Positions 1 to 13,553 of a DNA stretch of 64,000 bases are shown here, in pieces. Under the pieces are notes generated by a model. It was given only the letters and a program-made list of their open reading frames with translations. It had not been told where the DNA came from and searched no databases. Origin of the DNA: Porites lobata (Eukaryota > Cnidaria > Anthozoa > Scleractinia > Poritidae); assembly GCA_942486035.1 (NCBI GenBank), contig CALNXK010000013.1, positions 2,909,001 through 2,973,000 on the forward strand, read 5' to 3'. The position numbers were made by a program, and so were the translations under genes. Positions within the stretch are counted from its first letter, which is position 1. Each line of letters begins with the position of its first letter.

Positions 1-145
1 TTAGTTGAGAGAATTTGATAAAAGATCAAGGTATTCTCTTTTTGGTGATCATTTTATTAACTCTCATAACCTTTTCTCTTGCCAATCTATGGATATCCTT
101 AGGAGAAAATTGATGTTGATCACTATTGGGACTTAAAGGGATAAT
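1..145 (+). repeat. Dispersed repeat copy, cut by the left edge
   Basis: This stretch matches 51060-51229 along its length, sharing blocks such as TTGAGAGAAT, GATAAAA.ATCAAGG, GGAGAAAATTGATGTTG and a closing CTTAAAGGG. The copy at 51 kb has both ends, so this one is the right-hand part of the same element. It lies downstream of the last transporter exon visible here, probably in an intron. Confidence 0.75.
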
Positions 146-750
146 CAATCTCTTTCAATATGTGTGGGAAAGCTTGAGAAATTACTTCTTTAATAGCATT
201 TTTAATAAAAGAAAATGGATCAACTTCAATATTTCACCTTAATGTGTATTTATTTTCACACATGAGCAAATTGCCAAGAATCTTCACCTGAATTGGGCAT
301 TCAGAAACTTCAGCGTTATTTTGAAATGATTATCGCATTGTCTACACTCTTACTTATAGATCTCAGAATGATGTCGAAATTTTACGGTTCCTCCTGAGTT
401 GGAAAAGATTCATCAATTAGATCTCAAACGTTTTAGTCTAAAATCCGCTGACGTTCAAACTTCATGCAGTATGGACACTCTCAACAATGAAAGTAATTCA
501 CTTCTCTGTGTTAAAAACGTTTCATTTCAGTTATAATTTAATTAGAAATAGTTTAAACTTTTCACAGTCTTCCAATTGTGAGAAAATATAATAAACTATT
601 TTAAAGTTTGGGATTAACACTTTGTCTTCTTTATAGCTACATTATTATATGCAAATATTAATCCATCTTTCAGAAGGAATTATATAACAATTCACATTCA
701 ATCTTGTTGTTTTGTGATAGATTGATTAGTTGTGCGAAGTAAATACTCAC

Positions 751-3700
751 CGGAAAGAAAAACCCAATGAGTGCTCCAGTAACATTTCCAACTAATGTCA
801 TGGCCCCCATAACACCGGAACTAAAGCCTGTGATTATTGTTTTAAGTTCAATTTATAAGAATTGTTTTTAATTTACATTTAAAAGGTATTACCACTACAA
901 AAGTAACTCAAAAGTCAAGTACGGGTCAGAGTATTGGTGTTTTTAATTATATTCTCTTCAAAGTTGGTTTTAGTAAATGTTTCCTAAAACTAACTTCACT
1001 TTAAACTCCGTTGCGTAAGTTGTTGCTTGTCAACTTTGTTGAAAAATCACTTTCATATATTATTATAGCAACATTGTATTTTTCTTTCATCATTATTATT
1101 TATGCAGTATTTTTCTCTCTTTTATACTAGCAGGGTTTTGCACAATGTGCAAACTCCAGTAGTCAGGTCAAGAACACTGTAATACTCACATTAAATTTTT
1201 GGATGAATAACAATAGCGGTGATTTACTAAATTTCAGTAACTTTTGACATCATTTATTCATACATGTAAGTACAGTTAAACATTTTTCCATATTAAACAA
1301 CTACAGTATCAGAGAACATACATGTATCTATTAGTTTAAAAGCATTTAATTTTATTTAAATTCGAATTTATTCTTTATCTAGTTATAAGTAACATTATTA
1401 ATTTGTATCAAGTTTCTATAAATTTTTTTCTGAGAGTTGATAGCAACCCCTACTAAATAACAGATTAAAAATGACCAAACAGTTCTAAGTCATTGCCACA
1501 GGGTATGTGTACAACTTACCTCTTTGAAATGAAGGTGTCAAATCAGCTATTAATCCATTATATGGTACGCTCATAATGGAATAACATGCCATAACACACA
1601 GATAAAAAGCTATGTACAGACCTATGGAAAAGGAAATTGACTTCTATTCAAATTACAACATACACAACAACAGTAACTGATAAGCGACTTATAGTCACAC
1701 TATCATCATAGCCTCACTGTTAGAGGCTAAGACTCACTGAGATGCTCACCAAGGTTATTACTAGTATATGCTAGTATTTTAATATCTGTAAACCATGATA
1801 TATGCATATACTAATTACCATAAACTTGTGCTCCGTAACACCAAGTTGTAACCCTCACCAAGACCTTGTTCAGAAACTGGGAAAAACACTTGAACCAAAA
1901 CGTCTCCAAATCCAAAGTGGAAAGAAACACACGAGACTTCGCTACTCATAAAAAACCCATACACAACACTAAGATTTCCAGATTAAATTGATGCTTAGTA
2001 CTCCTGATTATCCCTTGTTGCCACCATGAATACCTGTCTTCTCACTAACCACCAAACATTTCCACAGCCTCTACATATGTATAACTCACAGGAATCTTAC
2101 CCTTAACAATACGGATTTAAAATAAATCAAACCTCCAATAAAGAATGTAACTTCTTCACTTTCAGAGTTAATTACTGGTCAATCAATGTACTCTTAAAAA
2201 ATATTATTAATTGATTTGGAGTTTGAGAAAGAAATTTTGTGGTGCAAACAAAATTCATTCCAGTTGAACCTCTCCAAGCAGACTTTTAAGTGGTACCATT
2301 TGCTCCTTTGAACAGTTACACCTATAACATGTATTTTAAAACAAAAAAAAGGTTATTGGGTGCCTCTGAGATACCTAAAGTTACTTTCAGTCTTTTAGTA
2401 TTAGTTTGATGTACACTGCAAGTTCTGCTCTTGACTTATGATCATAAGTTAGTGCCTCTGTGTATTAAACTGCCAGTAAATTGCATAGAGCAAGGAAATG
2501 TAGTCAACACAAACCTATATTTCCTCGTGAATCTTCTTTCTGCATGAGTATACTAAGTAGGAAGCTTTCATCAGATTCACTTGTCATGTTATCTTCTTGC
2601 TTCTCTAACACTGACAGGTTAAAATAAGGAATACATCGCCGCAGCCTTAAATCTATGGAACACTGATGGAAGAAAGACATCACAATCAGAAAAAAAATCT
2701 ATAAAATCTCTTTACTGTAGCTTCAAATGAGAAAAAACACTTCTGAACCAACAAATCAACAGCAAGTAACTGACAGTAAGGGTTTCGATGGTAGTGGGAT
2801 AAAAAGAATCTAAACAATTAAGTAAATCATAATGAACTTACTGTTACATTTGATATGTCACTGCAATCAAAATGAAAAGAGCAAGCAGTTAGTAAAAGTT
2901 GAAATAAATATTGATTATTGGTATTTTATTTTTGCAGCATTCATACTGAATGAGCACAATTCAGTCAAGGACACCGGAGAAAGAAGCTGGTACTTGTATG
3001 TTCCATTACCCAGTACCTAATACCTAATCCTAAGATCATGTTCTCCTTCCCAAAAATGTTTTCAAGAAAAGCGAAAAAGAAGGGAGGAGAGAAAGCGAAA
3101 AGTAAAAGTCAAGACTGGGTTTTTAAATTTTGTTTTGCTTTAATTCATATTTTTGCATCTGGAACCACAATAAAAATACACTGTATTTTATTTTTATAGC
3201 ATTTTTGTCACCTCCAGGACTAACAAGATCATGTTCTGGATAGACCACTGCCTTTTTGGACTAAAATTACCACCGCTAAAAATTAAGCCCTGACTGACTG
3301 ACTAGTTGAGATAAATAATTGATTGACAGACCGATAGACCAGATAATTGGTTTTTACTGATTGATTAAGATGGGGTACAATTTTCATGTCACAAAAATTG
3401 TGTAATTAGTGTAGGACAAAGTCCGAGATGTGAAGAAGGATTACTTAACTCACTGTTTGAGAACAGGACTGACCATGACTGAGGCCTGCTGATTTACCAG
3501 CTATAATAATTATCATAAATAAGTAATTGACCGGCTAACTCAATGACCAGGAACCATATTAAAGAGCTGATTGATCAAGAGTACTCTAAAAAGAAAAACT
3601 GTACGGAGCCATTCCTACCTTTCAATATCTGGGGCACTGAATGCCATGCCAAACAGAGATATACTGCAAAGATAAAACAGACCAGGCCCCATTGTATTAG

Positions 3701-6700
3701 TTTAAAATAAAACTAACAAGGTTAAAATGGTTTCAAGCTACATGGTTCTAAATTTCTCTCCTATCCGTAATGATATTCACGATTATGAATAATGTCTTCA
3801 GTTTCCCTTCTCCAGCCCCTAACGAGTCAACAAAAATAACTTGACAATTGAACTGGATGAAACAACAAGGCAATTTATATGAGGAAAAACGACATAGCTT
3901 ATCTCCATCTTATATTAGATGCAAAATTCCATATCAACAGCACATTTCATCCTAAATAAGATGCATCTTATCTAAAAACAACACTTAGTACAAAACCACT
4001 CTTGATGGATTTTACATACATTATTAAACAATATATTTGCCGTCAGTTTAAAATAACCTTAAAGGCTTATGTTCCGTCGAAAGAGAAAATAAGAAGTCTA
4101 GGAGTGACCACACAACTCACCAAAGTAGCACAGTACCACCAAGCATGAGAGGTCTTCGCTTTCCAAATTGAGAAACAAGACGGTCACTAGAAGCAAAGAA
4201 AACTAATGTTCAGTTAATGTAAGACAGTACATGTATTTAGGGCCTGTTTTGGGTCAGTTGGGACAGGGTATACTGTGCAAGTAAATTGTGTCATTCCTTT
4301 CAAACAGCCACAAAGGAGCCAGTAAAATACCCATAAACAACTGACAGGTCTGGCAAAAGCTTCATTATCAAAAACAAAAACAAATTGACACTCAACTTCC
4401 CATGACTACTGACAGTTGACTGTTAAACAAAGGTTTCAAACACATTTCTACTAGCTCTCACTGTCTAAGAGATGTTGTTGTTGGTAAAATTAATGAGGTT
4501 ACACACATCTGTTAACAAAAATGAATACATTAAGAATAGTTAATTTTTCGAGTCTCTTTTATTCCCATGATTTTGTACAAGACATTAGTAACCTTTGCAA
4601 GAATTTGACACAGAGACATACAACACATTTCAAGACAGAGGCCATCCTTATACAGGCTATACAGGGCTTGAAAAATGCTTTAAAGCTTTTTTCAAGCATG
4701 AAAATTAAAAACTGGAAATTAAAAACTCCAGCTTTTCCTTAGACAAGCTTGCTAGAGCTATAACTGCTCGGTTACCTTAGCAATGACTTGCCTGGCCCAT
4801 TACAGAAGTTAGGTTAAAAAAATTACTTGTCCAAAAGAAAATCTTTTTGTCTCAGACAATCAGAGAAAACTTTTTAGAGCCTAGATTTACCCCCAACATG
4901 GCTCTGCCTAAAAAAAAAACATAGAAACTAAAACAATATCAAAAACATTATTTTAGAAGACAGAAATTTTCAAAACATTTGTCATGAAATTCCTCATTTA
5001 GCAATTTACAATTGTATTTACCTTTTCATCCCAACTAGAGGACTTAAGAAAAACGTGACAACTGAAGGAAAAAATACAAGTCATCAGAATCCAAAGTTAC
5101 TTAACATAAAATTTTATGATGAAGAACAATGTGCAACGCTGTACATTACTTTGCCAATTAAACCCAATACTATCTTTCACAACATGCATTGTGTAAAACA
5201 ATAATAAACGTAAAAGCAACTAAAGTAACGAGAATAAAGAAGTTCCATAACTAAGTTTTCAATAAATTATACACTGTAAAAGTATTTATAACACGAAGCT
5301 CATAAAACTTCAAGGACTTTCAAGGAACAAAAAAAATAGTTGAGTGATTAACGGGCATGCCATCAAGGCCTTAAAAATTGGGTTTTTAAAGGTTATCAAT
5401 AAGTACATGTAGTACATGTATATGACCCTGAGATATCTTCACAATTTTAGAAGGTTAGTGAAATAAGGGGTATAAACACATCTGGGATTCAATCTACTGA
5501 ATGTAAAGTTCATCTTGTTATAATTGTATGTTCAGCAAAGATTGTGCTGTCCAATAAAAATTTAATTATCTGACATTTCGACTGAAAGTTTACATTGTTA
5601 CATGGACATAAACTGAAAAATTAATATTAGTAAGAACTTACCAGCCCCTGCTGCCACCATACCACCCAACACTTGACCTTTCTTTTCAGAACCCACAAGC
5701 GCATACACTTGAGATGGCACAACTGAGAATTAACAATGAAAACAAAATAGATGTACAATTAACACGAAACAAAAGCATCTTTCTCTGTGGTTGATCAATT
5801 ATAAGGTGCAGCTTCAGTGCCCAAACTATTTTAAGGCTGCATACATGTACCCTCTTTAGTGACTAACTTAACTTCACGAGTAGAAGTGACCTGTCATTGA
5901 TCTTGTGGCAGGTTACATTGACTGGGAAAATGAAGCAAATCCTGAGTTCTGATTAGCCACCTGAAAGAATTAGATGGGCCTGTCTTGGCTGCTTGGGATT
6001 CCCCACTTTGATTCAACAATAAAAAATAATTTTCTTGCTATGTACAAAATAAATCCCTTATTGGCCGAGCTTGTTCAGTAAGATAGATAAGCAATGGCCA
6101 TATTTTTGTTTTTTATGTTGTTGTTGTTTGTTGACTCTTCCTTGATCCATTAAATGGCAAGAATAACCAGTCGCCAATATCCAGTCATGTTGACCTTGTA
6201 CTTGCTCAATAACACAAACAGTGTACAATACCAATACCGCAGCTGTACGTGCAATTATAAGTCATAAAATGCTGTCATTATAGGTGTCACCTTCAACAGA
6301 TAGAATGAGGTACATGACATTCATCCCAAACCAAGATATGTTCAGGAAGAACACTCTTGACTTGGAGAGAGCTGGAACTTGGCATGATGCATCTAGTCTA
6401 TCAACATAAACAAGAAAATTTCAGTCTTGAGTTGAAAGCCTTTACAAACAAAATGACTGGGAAGGGATCTTACATGTAGCAAGTGTAGTCCATTTTGATC
6501 CTCAAAAAAGAGAGTTTCCTCTGTTGCTAAATATCCCCCTTCCCCCTATTCAATGAAACAGAACAATTTTTACATGCACAAACATTAGCATTTTGCTCAA
6601 CATTGGGCTAGGGGTGGGGGAAAAAAGAGGTTAAAAAAGCAACCTTCCCAACACTTTTGACGATGATTGTAGCTACATTTTGTGGGTGGAAACGCTTGTG

Positions 6701-9700
6701 GACCCTTTTCAGTAAGAGAAAAAACAATGCACAGGGACTCTTTCTTTCAAACTTTGTTCCTCCTCTGAGGCCCTGTTAGGGTAAATTTCAACAGGCAACA
6801 TGGCCTTGAAACAGCCACATTGCAAAACAGAAATGTCAACAAACGACACAAAGATGGTTGAAACTGTAACCGCAAAAGAGAAAAGCAGAAATACAGTGGT
6901 AAAATACCAAAAGCGACATGGCTTCCTCGCAAGGTTTTAGCCAAAAGGGTGTCCAGACGTCCTATAAATGCCCATTTTTGGAAGAAATACAAGGAAAGTT
7001 CACTTAACCTCTTAAAATTTTATGGGAAAGCATTGCCTTCTGGATGGCCAGTTTTCAATGTCTGGCTAAAAGCCTGCTTCCTCATCAATACCCAAAACAG
7101 TACGTTTTGAAATTCAAACCACGGATATAGATGTACATAATAATAATACAAAATAATAATAAGGTATAACTATTTGTTTTTATTGGGTGCATTTCCAGCC
7201 TCAATGCACTTCACATGGATAAGAAAAAGGAAGAAAAATAAGAAAAATCTCTAGCCCCGGTGACATATTATACATATTGTACCCTTTAAAATACTAGAAA
7301 AATTTTAAGAATAACAATCAATGAAAATATTCATTGAATAAAAATGTCCATAACCTCCTTAAGGGGGCCTTAGTAGTACAGCTGTAAGTCCCCCTAATGC
7401 CACTTTTCAAAATTTTGGCTAGGAAAATGTTAAGGATAAAATTCAATATAAGAAAAAGACAATCACTTTCAATATTTTAACTAAAAAATAAACTGTTTGA
7501 AATTAATAATGCTCCCTAAGAAAACCTCAGTAGTACAGTTATATGTTCCCCTAATGTCACTCATTGCAGAATAGGCATGATTATTTAATACTTATCTTAG
7601 CTATTAGACCTGTTTTATTCAACAAGGGCAAATTTATGCTATTGGGCCAAAACTAAGAATAAAAAAATGACTTTAATGTTTAAAAGCTTTTCAATACCTG
7701 TTCTCGGGCACACACTGTTGAAAGAGCTTTTCAAAACGTTAAATAAACTTCCTCTGAAATATTAATAATGCACAAGACAAGAAAAAATCCTTTTTCTAAG
7801 AACCCTAAAATCAGTTTTTTCCGCGATCCAAGTTCCGCGATTACCCCTGTAAATCTGCACTTTTTTTTTTTTCCGCGAAATATCGGTACTGTAACCCTAT
7901 CAGTGATCCAAGAAACTTACTCCTTATATAACTGCACTAACAGTACTGTAGTACATCCCTTTGACCTTTAAATTCCTAATTGTGCATCTCAAAAAATCCA
8001 GTTTAGCCTAAAACAATTGCCATAGCTATCCAAAGGATGGAGGGAAAGGATAGGGCTGTAAGAGATAGAAATTTCTAAAAAGAACCATGCAAAATCATTA
8101 CGAAACAGAGGGCCGATGGCAAAAATGGCTAACTTGTTCCCTCTTCCACCTTATAAAACAAGAATATGTATAACATTTTAACTCACTGTTTGTCTTCATG
8201 CTGGTGTTGCTCCGACAATTCCTGCCCACTGAGTTCCTCAGGATCAGACCCTGTAACAATATTGATTGAGATAAAATTACCTCCAGTAATATCATTTGAC
8301 AGAAAAGGAAACTTGGCTTGACAATCCTAAAATCGAGAATGATCATAATTTATTGTGATTGGATCAAAATAATGCTTCTAATCCATCTCTGCTCTGAATT
8401 CCTCTTGGAGGAAAATAACAGAAGCAGATTATATCTATTATAATTAATGTGGAGAGAACAGAATAATTCGCAGCTTTACAGCTGTGCAAAAACACAAGAA
8501 ATTTGATGAAATAAAGTCCACACTAAAATATTAAAATTTTCTGCTTTTAAATGACATTATTTTGGCCTTCTCTTATCCAAAGTGTTTTGTTAGAACCTTC
8601 ATTAATGTGAAAGGAACTTTGTTGAAAATGTCTTTGATTCAAGAAATTTCATTTGCCAGGTGCTTCTTGTATGGGCTAAAATTTGATTAAAATAGTCAAC
8701 ACATTCAATTCTTCTTGGCATATGACTCTATGAAGCTATTTTGCAGGCTTGTGTCTCTTCCCACACTCAATGTACATCAAAAAATTGTCACTTTTAAGAT
8801 AGAACAGCACAGATTTTGACATGAAAATCTAATAAGTACTCTGGTTTTGTGACATCATGAGACTCTGCCACGACCCAATAAAAAAAATCCTAGCTATGTC
8901 CCTGTAGGGGCTAGGAAGAGAAGCTTTTCTTTCCTAACAGTTGAAACTGTCTATTGTAGCTAACGACTTACATGTTTGTGTACCGGTAATTTGAAACTCT
9001 TTTATGTCTCAATGCTTGGGCACAGCATTTTCTGTTAATTCTCTCTACGATTTTTCTAGTATTTTTTCAAAGTGCCTATAGGCTTAACTCTTGCTACAAA
9101 TTATCGAAAATTAGATCACTAGGCTTTGTCAAGAGAAATGTAAGGCAGTATCCAGAGTGAGTGAAAGTCCAAGCATACAGCACTCTCATACAGCACTCTG
9201 GTCCGTCCAGATGTGGAATACACCAGTTCTGTATGGTTACCACATCATCAGTACCAGAAAATAAGAGTATAGAGGCTGTACAGCGCAAGGCCACCCACTT
9301 CTGCATGAATGGCTGAGATAGAGAAACTGAGGACAGTGACTAGTTTACAGGGTGCTTTTAAAGATAAGACAAGAAAGAGCAAGGCTGTTGCTGTCAGGGC
9401 TGCAAATAACACTGGGTCATCGGACATTAGCCAACCAAAATTTGCTAGTATCCAATGAAATCCCACGTGTTGGGACCATTATGTCTGGAGAATTTTTTTA
9501 TCGTCAATCATCTTACAGTAAAGAAGAATAATAATCTCACTTGAGTAAACTAAACTCTGAGTTAGGACAATGTCAAAGTCACAAAACAACATTACCATAG
9601 GTAATGAAGTTTTCTTTTACATTAGCGTAGTATGTCCTCTGATTATTTTACCCGAAAGGTAGCATAATGCTTTTCCAAAAATTGCATGGCACTAACGTGT

Positions 9701-10503
9701 ACAAGGGGAGTCTCCTTCCTGCCGCAATAAACTTGTGGAACAGCCTACCTCCCGAAGTCAATACCCAGCCAAATCTCAAAGGCTTCAAGGCTGGACTGGA
9801 CAGTTTTTGCATGAATTGATTCATTAATTTAATTTAGTAATTCATTAACCACTTTCTTGTCTATTTTGTTTATTTTGAATTATTATTATTTTGTTTCTTA
9901 TATCCTCGTGATGGCTATACTTTTGTTGGTTGTTTGAAAAAAACGAAACGCAAACGTGAACGAGATTGTTTAATACGCTTACAGAGACAACGTCTACTGT
10001 ATAAAGCTTACTTATTTTTAGAAGTTTCGTTACGCACTCAACTTATCAAACGAGGTTGTACCTCATATATATCGATTAAAATATACCGCAAAGCAAAGTA
10101 TTAATGCAGTCTCGAGAACGGAATTAATACAGAGGAGTGAAAATAGTCACTAGATCGAGTGAGAAACGTCAAGGTTCAAGAATTTCATTTAAGCCTTTAG
10201 GCCCAGTGTAGCGGAAAACTGAGGAAAGCGGGGGATGTCTTGAAGAAACACTTGTCAATCATTGCAAAAAAGAGTTGTCTTATTCCTGATAGAAAGTACC
10301 TTTTTCTTCGGGTGTTTTCTCCATCTTTGGGTCATTTCCCATGCTAGAAAGGAACGAAAAATTAAAGTCATGACAACGGTAACATTCGCTAAACAATCCC
10401 TCTCGAAGCTACACGAAATGAACAATCGACTAAGCTGATCACTTCGACTTGCAAACAATTTCCAAAGCGAAGTTGTGTTAGTTTTCTCTCACCTGGATGC
10501 CAT
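751..10503 (-). CDS. Major facilitator superfamily transporter, 3' part outside the window
   Basis: Multi-exon gene for a membrane transporter; substrate unknown. Coding exons on the minus strand, 5' to 3': 10493-10503 (ATG at 10503), 10300-10343, 8187-8250, 6291-6397, 5642-5723, 5022-5061, 4121-4186, 3619-3663, 2515-2662, 1520-1621 and 751-827. The product begins MASSMGNDPK with a charged cytoplasmic tail. A membrane segment with SWFGMNVMYLILS follows, then VPSQVYALVG. The classic MFS loop 2-3 motif appears as SDRLVSQFGKRRPLMLGG. Later come SVPYNGLIADLTPSFQRG and VMGAMTLVGNVTGALIGFFF. The PYN.L.aDl.p..QRG pattern is typical of the sugar/cation-symporter-like MFS branch. All exon junctions fit in phase except 3619-3663 to 2515-2662, where one base is unaccounted for, so a microexon may be missing. 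At least half of the usual 12 segments lie past the left edge. Confidence 0.8.
2515..2662 (-). CDS. Transporter loop exon (part of the MFS gene)
   Basis: Open in one frame and flanked by AG (CCATCAG) and a GTTTGT donor. It encodes an acidic, non-membrane loop (containing EKQEDNMTSESDESF) that would sit between membrane segments 3 and 4. The frame that is open starts in phase 0, whereas the preceding exon at 3619-3663 ends in phase 2. The 3' junction to 1520-1621 is in phase. Confidence 0.55.
7135..7262 (-). repeat. Possible 3' end of a LINE-type repeat
   Basis: Read on the minus strand, the block GTGAAGTGCATTGAGGC leads to an AATAAAA motif and an (ATT)n-rich tail. That layout is common at 3' ends of non-LTR elements. 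There is no coding sequence, and it lies in the transporter intron between 6397 and 8187. Confidence 0.35.
7318..7575. repeat. Diverged tandem duplication, period about 157 bp
   Basis: The block CCTTAGTAGTACAG..GT at 7368 recurs as CCTCAGTAGTACAG at 7525. Each is followed by cCCCCTAATG.CACT, and the AT-rich sequence before each also aligns loosely. It is intronic. Confidence 0.5.
9170..9819 (+). mobile_element. Decayed reverse-transcriptase 3' relic (non-LTR element)
   Basis: The plus strand carries two pieces of the C-terminal region that follows the RT domain in CR1/L2/RTE-like elements. At 9189-9310 it reads YSTLVRPDVEYTSSVW and, after a frameshift, IEAVQRKATHF. At 9700-9819 it reads SLLPAAINLWNSLPPEVN, then LKGFKAGLDSF and a stop. 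The middle is scrambled, with only a faint LGHRTLANQ-like match. It lies antisense inside the transporter intron and is dead. Confidence 0.7.
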
Positions 10504-10521
10504 ACTGGTTAATACATCCTA

Positions 10522-10794
10522 TCATCTTACGATATTAATTCCAAGTTCAAGATTTTTAGGACATTTTCCACACCTTCGAGGAGAAATCACCGTCCTCGCT
10601 TGGGACATCAGGTCATCGCCATGTTGACAAACTGACATCACGACCTCATACCCAGACTCCTGAACGTGAATGTAGGCACGCAATTCCTTGTTTCTCAGCC
10701 GTTGTGAAAGGTAGCCCGAATTGGTAATGGCTCCATTTTTGGCCAGAACGATCAACTTAGTCACGTAAGTGGAGACAAATTTACACTCTGGCAA
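10522..10794 (-). other. Unassigned 90-codon open frame just upstream of the transporter start
   Basis: This frame ends 18 bp upstream (in transcript order) of the transporter ATG and could be an upstream ORF in its 5' leader. The product contains SPRRCGKCPKNLELG and several charged stretches. I recognise no family. A chance frame of this length is plausible, so it is not called a gene. Confidence 0.2.
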
Positions 10795-12604
10795 GCCCTA
10801 CTTCGCTCAAAATATTTGTTAAAATAAGCCTCGAAAATATTTCCCCTTGGATAGAAGCCTCGATTTTCCCCGCTAAAAACGTTAAAAATTCATGGGCAGC
10901 GCTTCCCTCTGGGTTGTTGCAAGAAAGAATAATTCTGTCTTGGTTATTGCCAATACATTTGTTTCAAATTACAGCCGGTTAGTTTTCGAAGTAAAAACGG
11001 AAAGATTTTTCTTTTCTCGCTGTTCATGGCCAGTAATTGATAACTGTAATAATTGATAATTGATAACAGTGAAAATAGCAGAAATGTACGATCAGCTTCG
11101 CAGAATTCAATGGGTCTACTCAGTGTATGTTTTTGCGTATCAGGTCTTCTGTATATCCTACGTTCTGCGGCATATTAGTTTCTGGTCCTTTGCAGTTCAA
11201 ATGTCGAAATGACCATTGGCGTTTTTGAATATTCGAACCAACTGGACGCTTTGAGCAAATGTCCCCAATATTCCGGAGAAGACGTGATTATCTTCAAGTT
11301 TTCATGGGAAAGCCATCCTAGAATTATTTTAAAGGAAACTGAGTAAGAAAACACGAAAATGATAAAGTAGGTGATAAAGTGGATGTAAAACTGGAGCTAT
11401 ATTCCATATTATGTCTCTTCTCCTTTCTGAATAGAAGCCACATCTTAGAAACCTAACTCTATACTAAGTCCTGCTCCTATGGAAGAGCTGAGAAAACTCC
11501 TGCCTTCATTGAAGCGCTTCCTTTCTGTTTGGTAGGGGCATAGAAATGCGCTCTCTTTCTTGTGAGTTTCAGGCCTCTCAGCCCTCTCTTTCAGCAGGAG
11601 TCAAAGTTAATGGGACTGAATATTTCACACAGAGCTGAACAGAACCGGTGAACGGAAGTCAAAATTTTTTCTAGACTGTTTAGATTCTTGTATTTTATCG
11701 TAATATCATCGAAGTTACTGACGGCCAACTTGGTTTCAAATGCACAGAGGGGCGGCCGTCGTGGATTCTAGCGGTGGGGTTAGAGAGAAGAAAAAAGGTC
11801 AAACAGAGTCATGCCCACTAAGTAGATTTGATCCTCATCCCCAGTCAACGGTAACGGTAGGCCCTTGATTCCAAAAATTTTACGAAAAAAAAAATAGGGG
11901 GACTGTAAACAGTCTACATGGACATCATAAAATAACTCGTGTTTTTGTTTTTATGGTTGTTTGTTTGTTTTTGTTGTTGTTGTTTTTGTGTTTTCCTTTG
12001 TTTTTAAGGGGAATTTACATAGTTTGAGAAAGGTTTGGAAGGGAAACTCAATAACACCTTGTAAAATCCTTTATTGAAGCCCTTTTAGCTGTAAAAACTT
12101 AAAAATCATTTGTAGTCTGCGTAGCAGGCGCTAGGAAGTAGTGGGGGCAAAAAAGAAAGTTGCGCGCGAGTGAAACCCGCTTTTCCCTCTCGCGCGCCCG
12201 TTCTTCCTTTCATCCGAAAAACTTCCAAGCGCCTGATACGTGGGCTTAATTCATTTGGTGACATGTTTTCAAACTTACATCTAGACCAACACATACTGAG
12301 TAGTGTTGTGTTGTGTTTTCTGATAATCAGGCCAGTCCTTTTGTACACTCGTAGCACATCATGGCTGACTCTCGTCCTTTTACTTCATGTGTTTTTTATT
12401 ATTTTCAGTTAACTTGCGACTCCTATCCTTATTTTCGGAAAAAATAAAAGTAAAAAAATCATTTTTAGGTACGTAAATAATATTACATGTTAAAGGTGAC
12501 TTGTAGTTCCTGATCTTGTTTGAAAAACTCAGTATTCTGTTTTCCAACTTTAGAGCTCAACTTTACCCGTCCACACTCCTTCATGAAACGTGATGAAAGC
12601 TGGT

Positions 12605-12765
12605 ACAGTGGAACCTCGGTTTAACGAAGGTCCAAGGGTCTGGCAAAATTTGTTCGTTGTATTGAGGTTCTTTTCACACATTTTACCATTTCTGGGGTAA
12701 AGAAAATCGCTTGTTATAGCGAGGAAGTCGTTATATAGAGGTTTGTTATATTACACTCAGCTTCC
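12605..12765. repeat. Fragment of a pogo/Tc1-like nonautonomous element
   Basis: Begins TACAGTGGAACCTCGGTTTA, a terminal-repeat style seen in pogo/Tigger-like elements. It continues with internal variants (TTGTATTGAGGTTC, GTTATATAGAGG). I could not place a matching right terminus. Confidence 0.4.
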
Positions 12766-13553
12766 ACTTTTATAATAGTAATGTTTTGTAAATCATCATT
12801 GATACTACACGACTATCAACCACCGAAAAAGAGGTGAATGGTGGTGGATATACAAGGAGACGCCAAACGTCCAGATTAATATCTAGCGCTATGAGCAATC
12901 CTAAAGGAAAAGGGGGTGGTTAGCCTGTTTCAGGCTCCGAGATAGTCGGGTCCGCGGAATTGAGGAAGCTCGAACATGAAAAATAAAACGGGAGGAAATT
13001 CCCTTCTTTTTCCTTTTTTCCCGCGCCGCCTCCCTTTCTGCGCCCCTTCCCCACTATCTGAGAGCCTGGATAAGGCTAGGAGGGTTTTTCCTGGTGAGGT
13101 ATAACAACTAAAACTTCCCACAGTGTTTAGTATTCAGGGCATCATATCACATTTGCTGCAATTAAGACACGAAACCTTTGTCTGATTAGTTGCGAAATTT
13201 CCATAATAAACTCACTGAAACTGATAGATTTGATTAAGTGAAATGACCTTATTCACTTAAAACGAATTTCAGAAAGCGTTAAATCTAATTTCTACCTTAA
13301 TAAAAGCCATTTTTCTGGATAACTCTTTAGAATAAACTATCTCTCCGATACGAAAAAATCACCCTAACCTGCAGAACTAATAATTTAATTCTAGAAAAGA
13401 GTTTTCTCTCAATGTATTTTTTAATTTGTATTGTATCAACCTCGTCTCCAGGAATCTTTTCCATCTCCTAAGCCAGGGAAAAGCGCCCTGGGCACGAGGT
13501 TGGTATTATGTACAATCTTCTGCCATCACTGCGCCTTTCTTAATCTGTTCTGT

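Larger units (their letters stand above)
10504..13553. other. Intergenic region between transporter 5' end and ZNFX1 3' end
   Basis: About 3 kb between two genes of the same orientation. It should contain the transporter promoter and the ZNFX1 3' UTR. No convincing TATA box or ZNFX1 polyadenylation signal was picked out. It holds an unassigned open frame (10522-10794), a T/G-rich stretch near 11940-12000 and a terminal-repeat-like sequence at 12605. Nothing else stands out. Confidence 0.5.
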
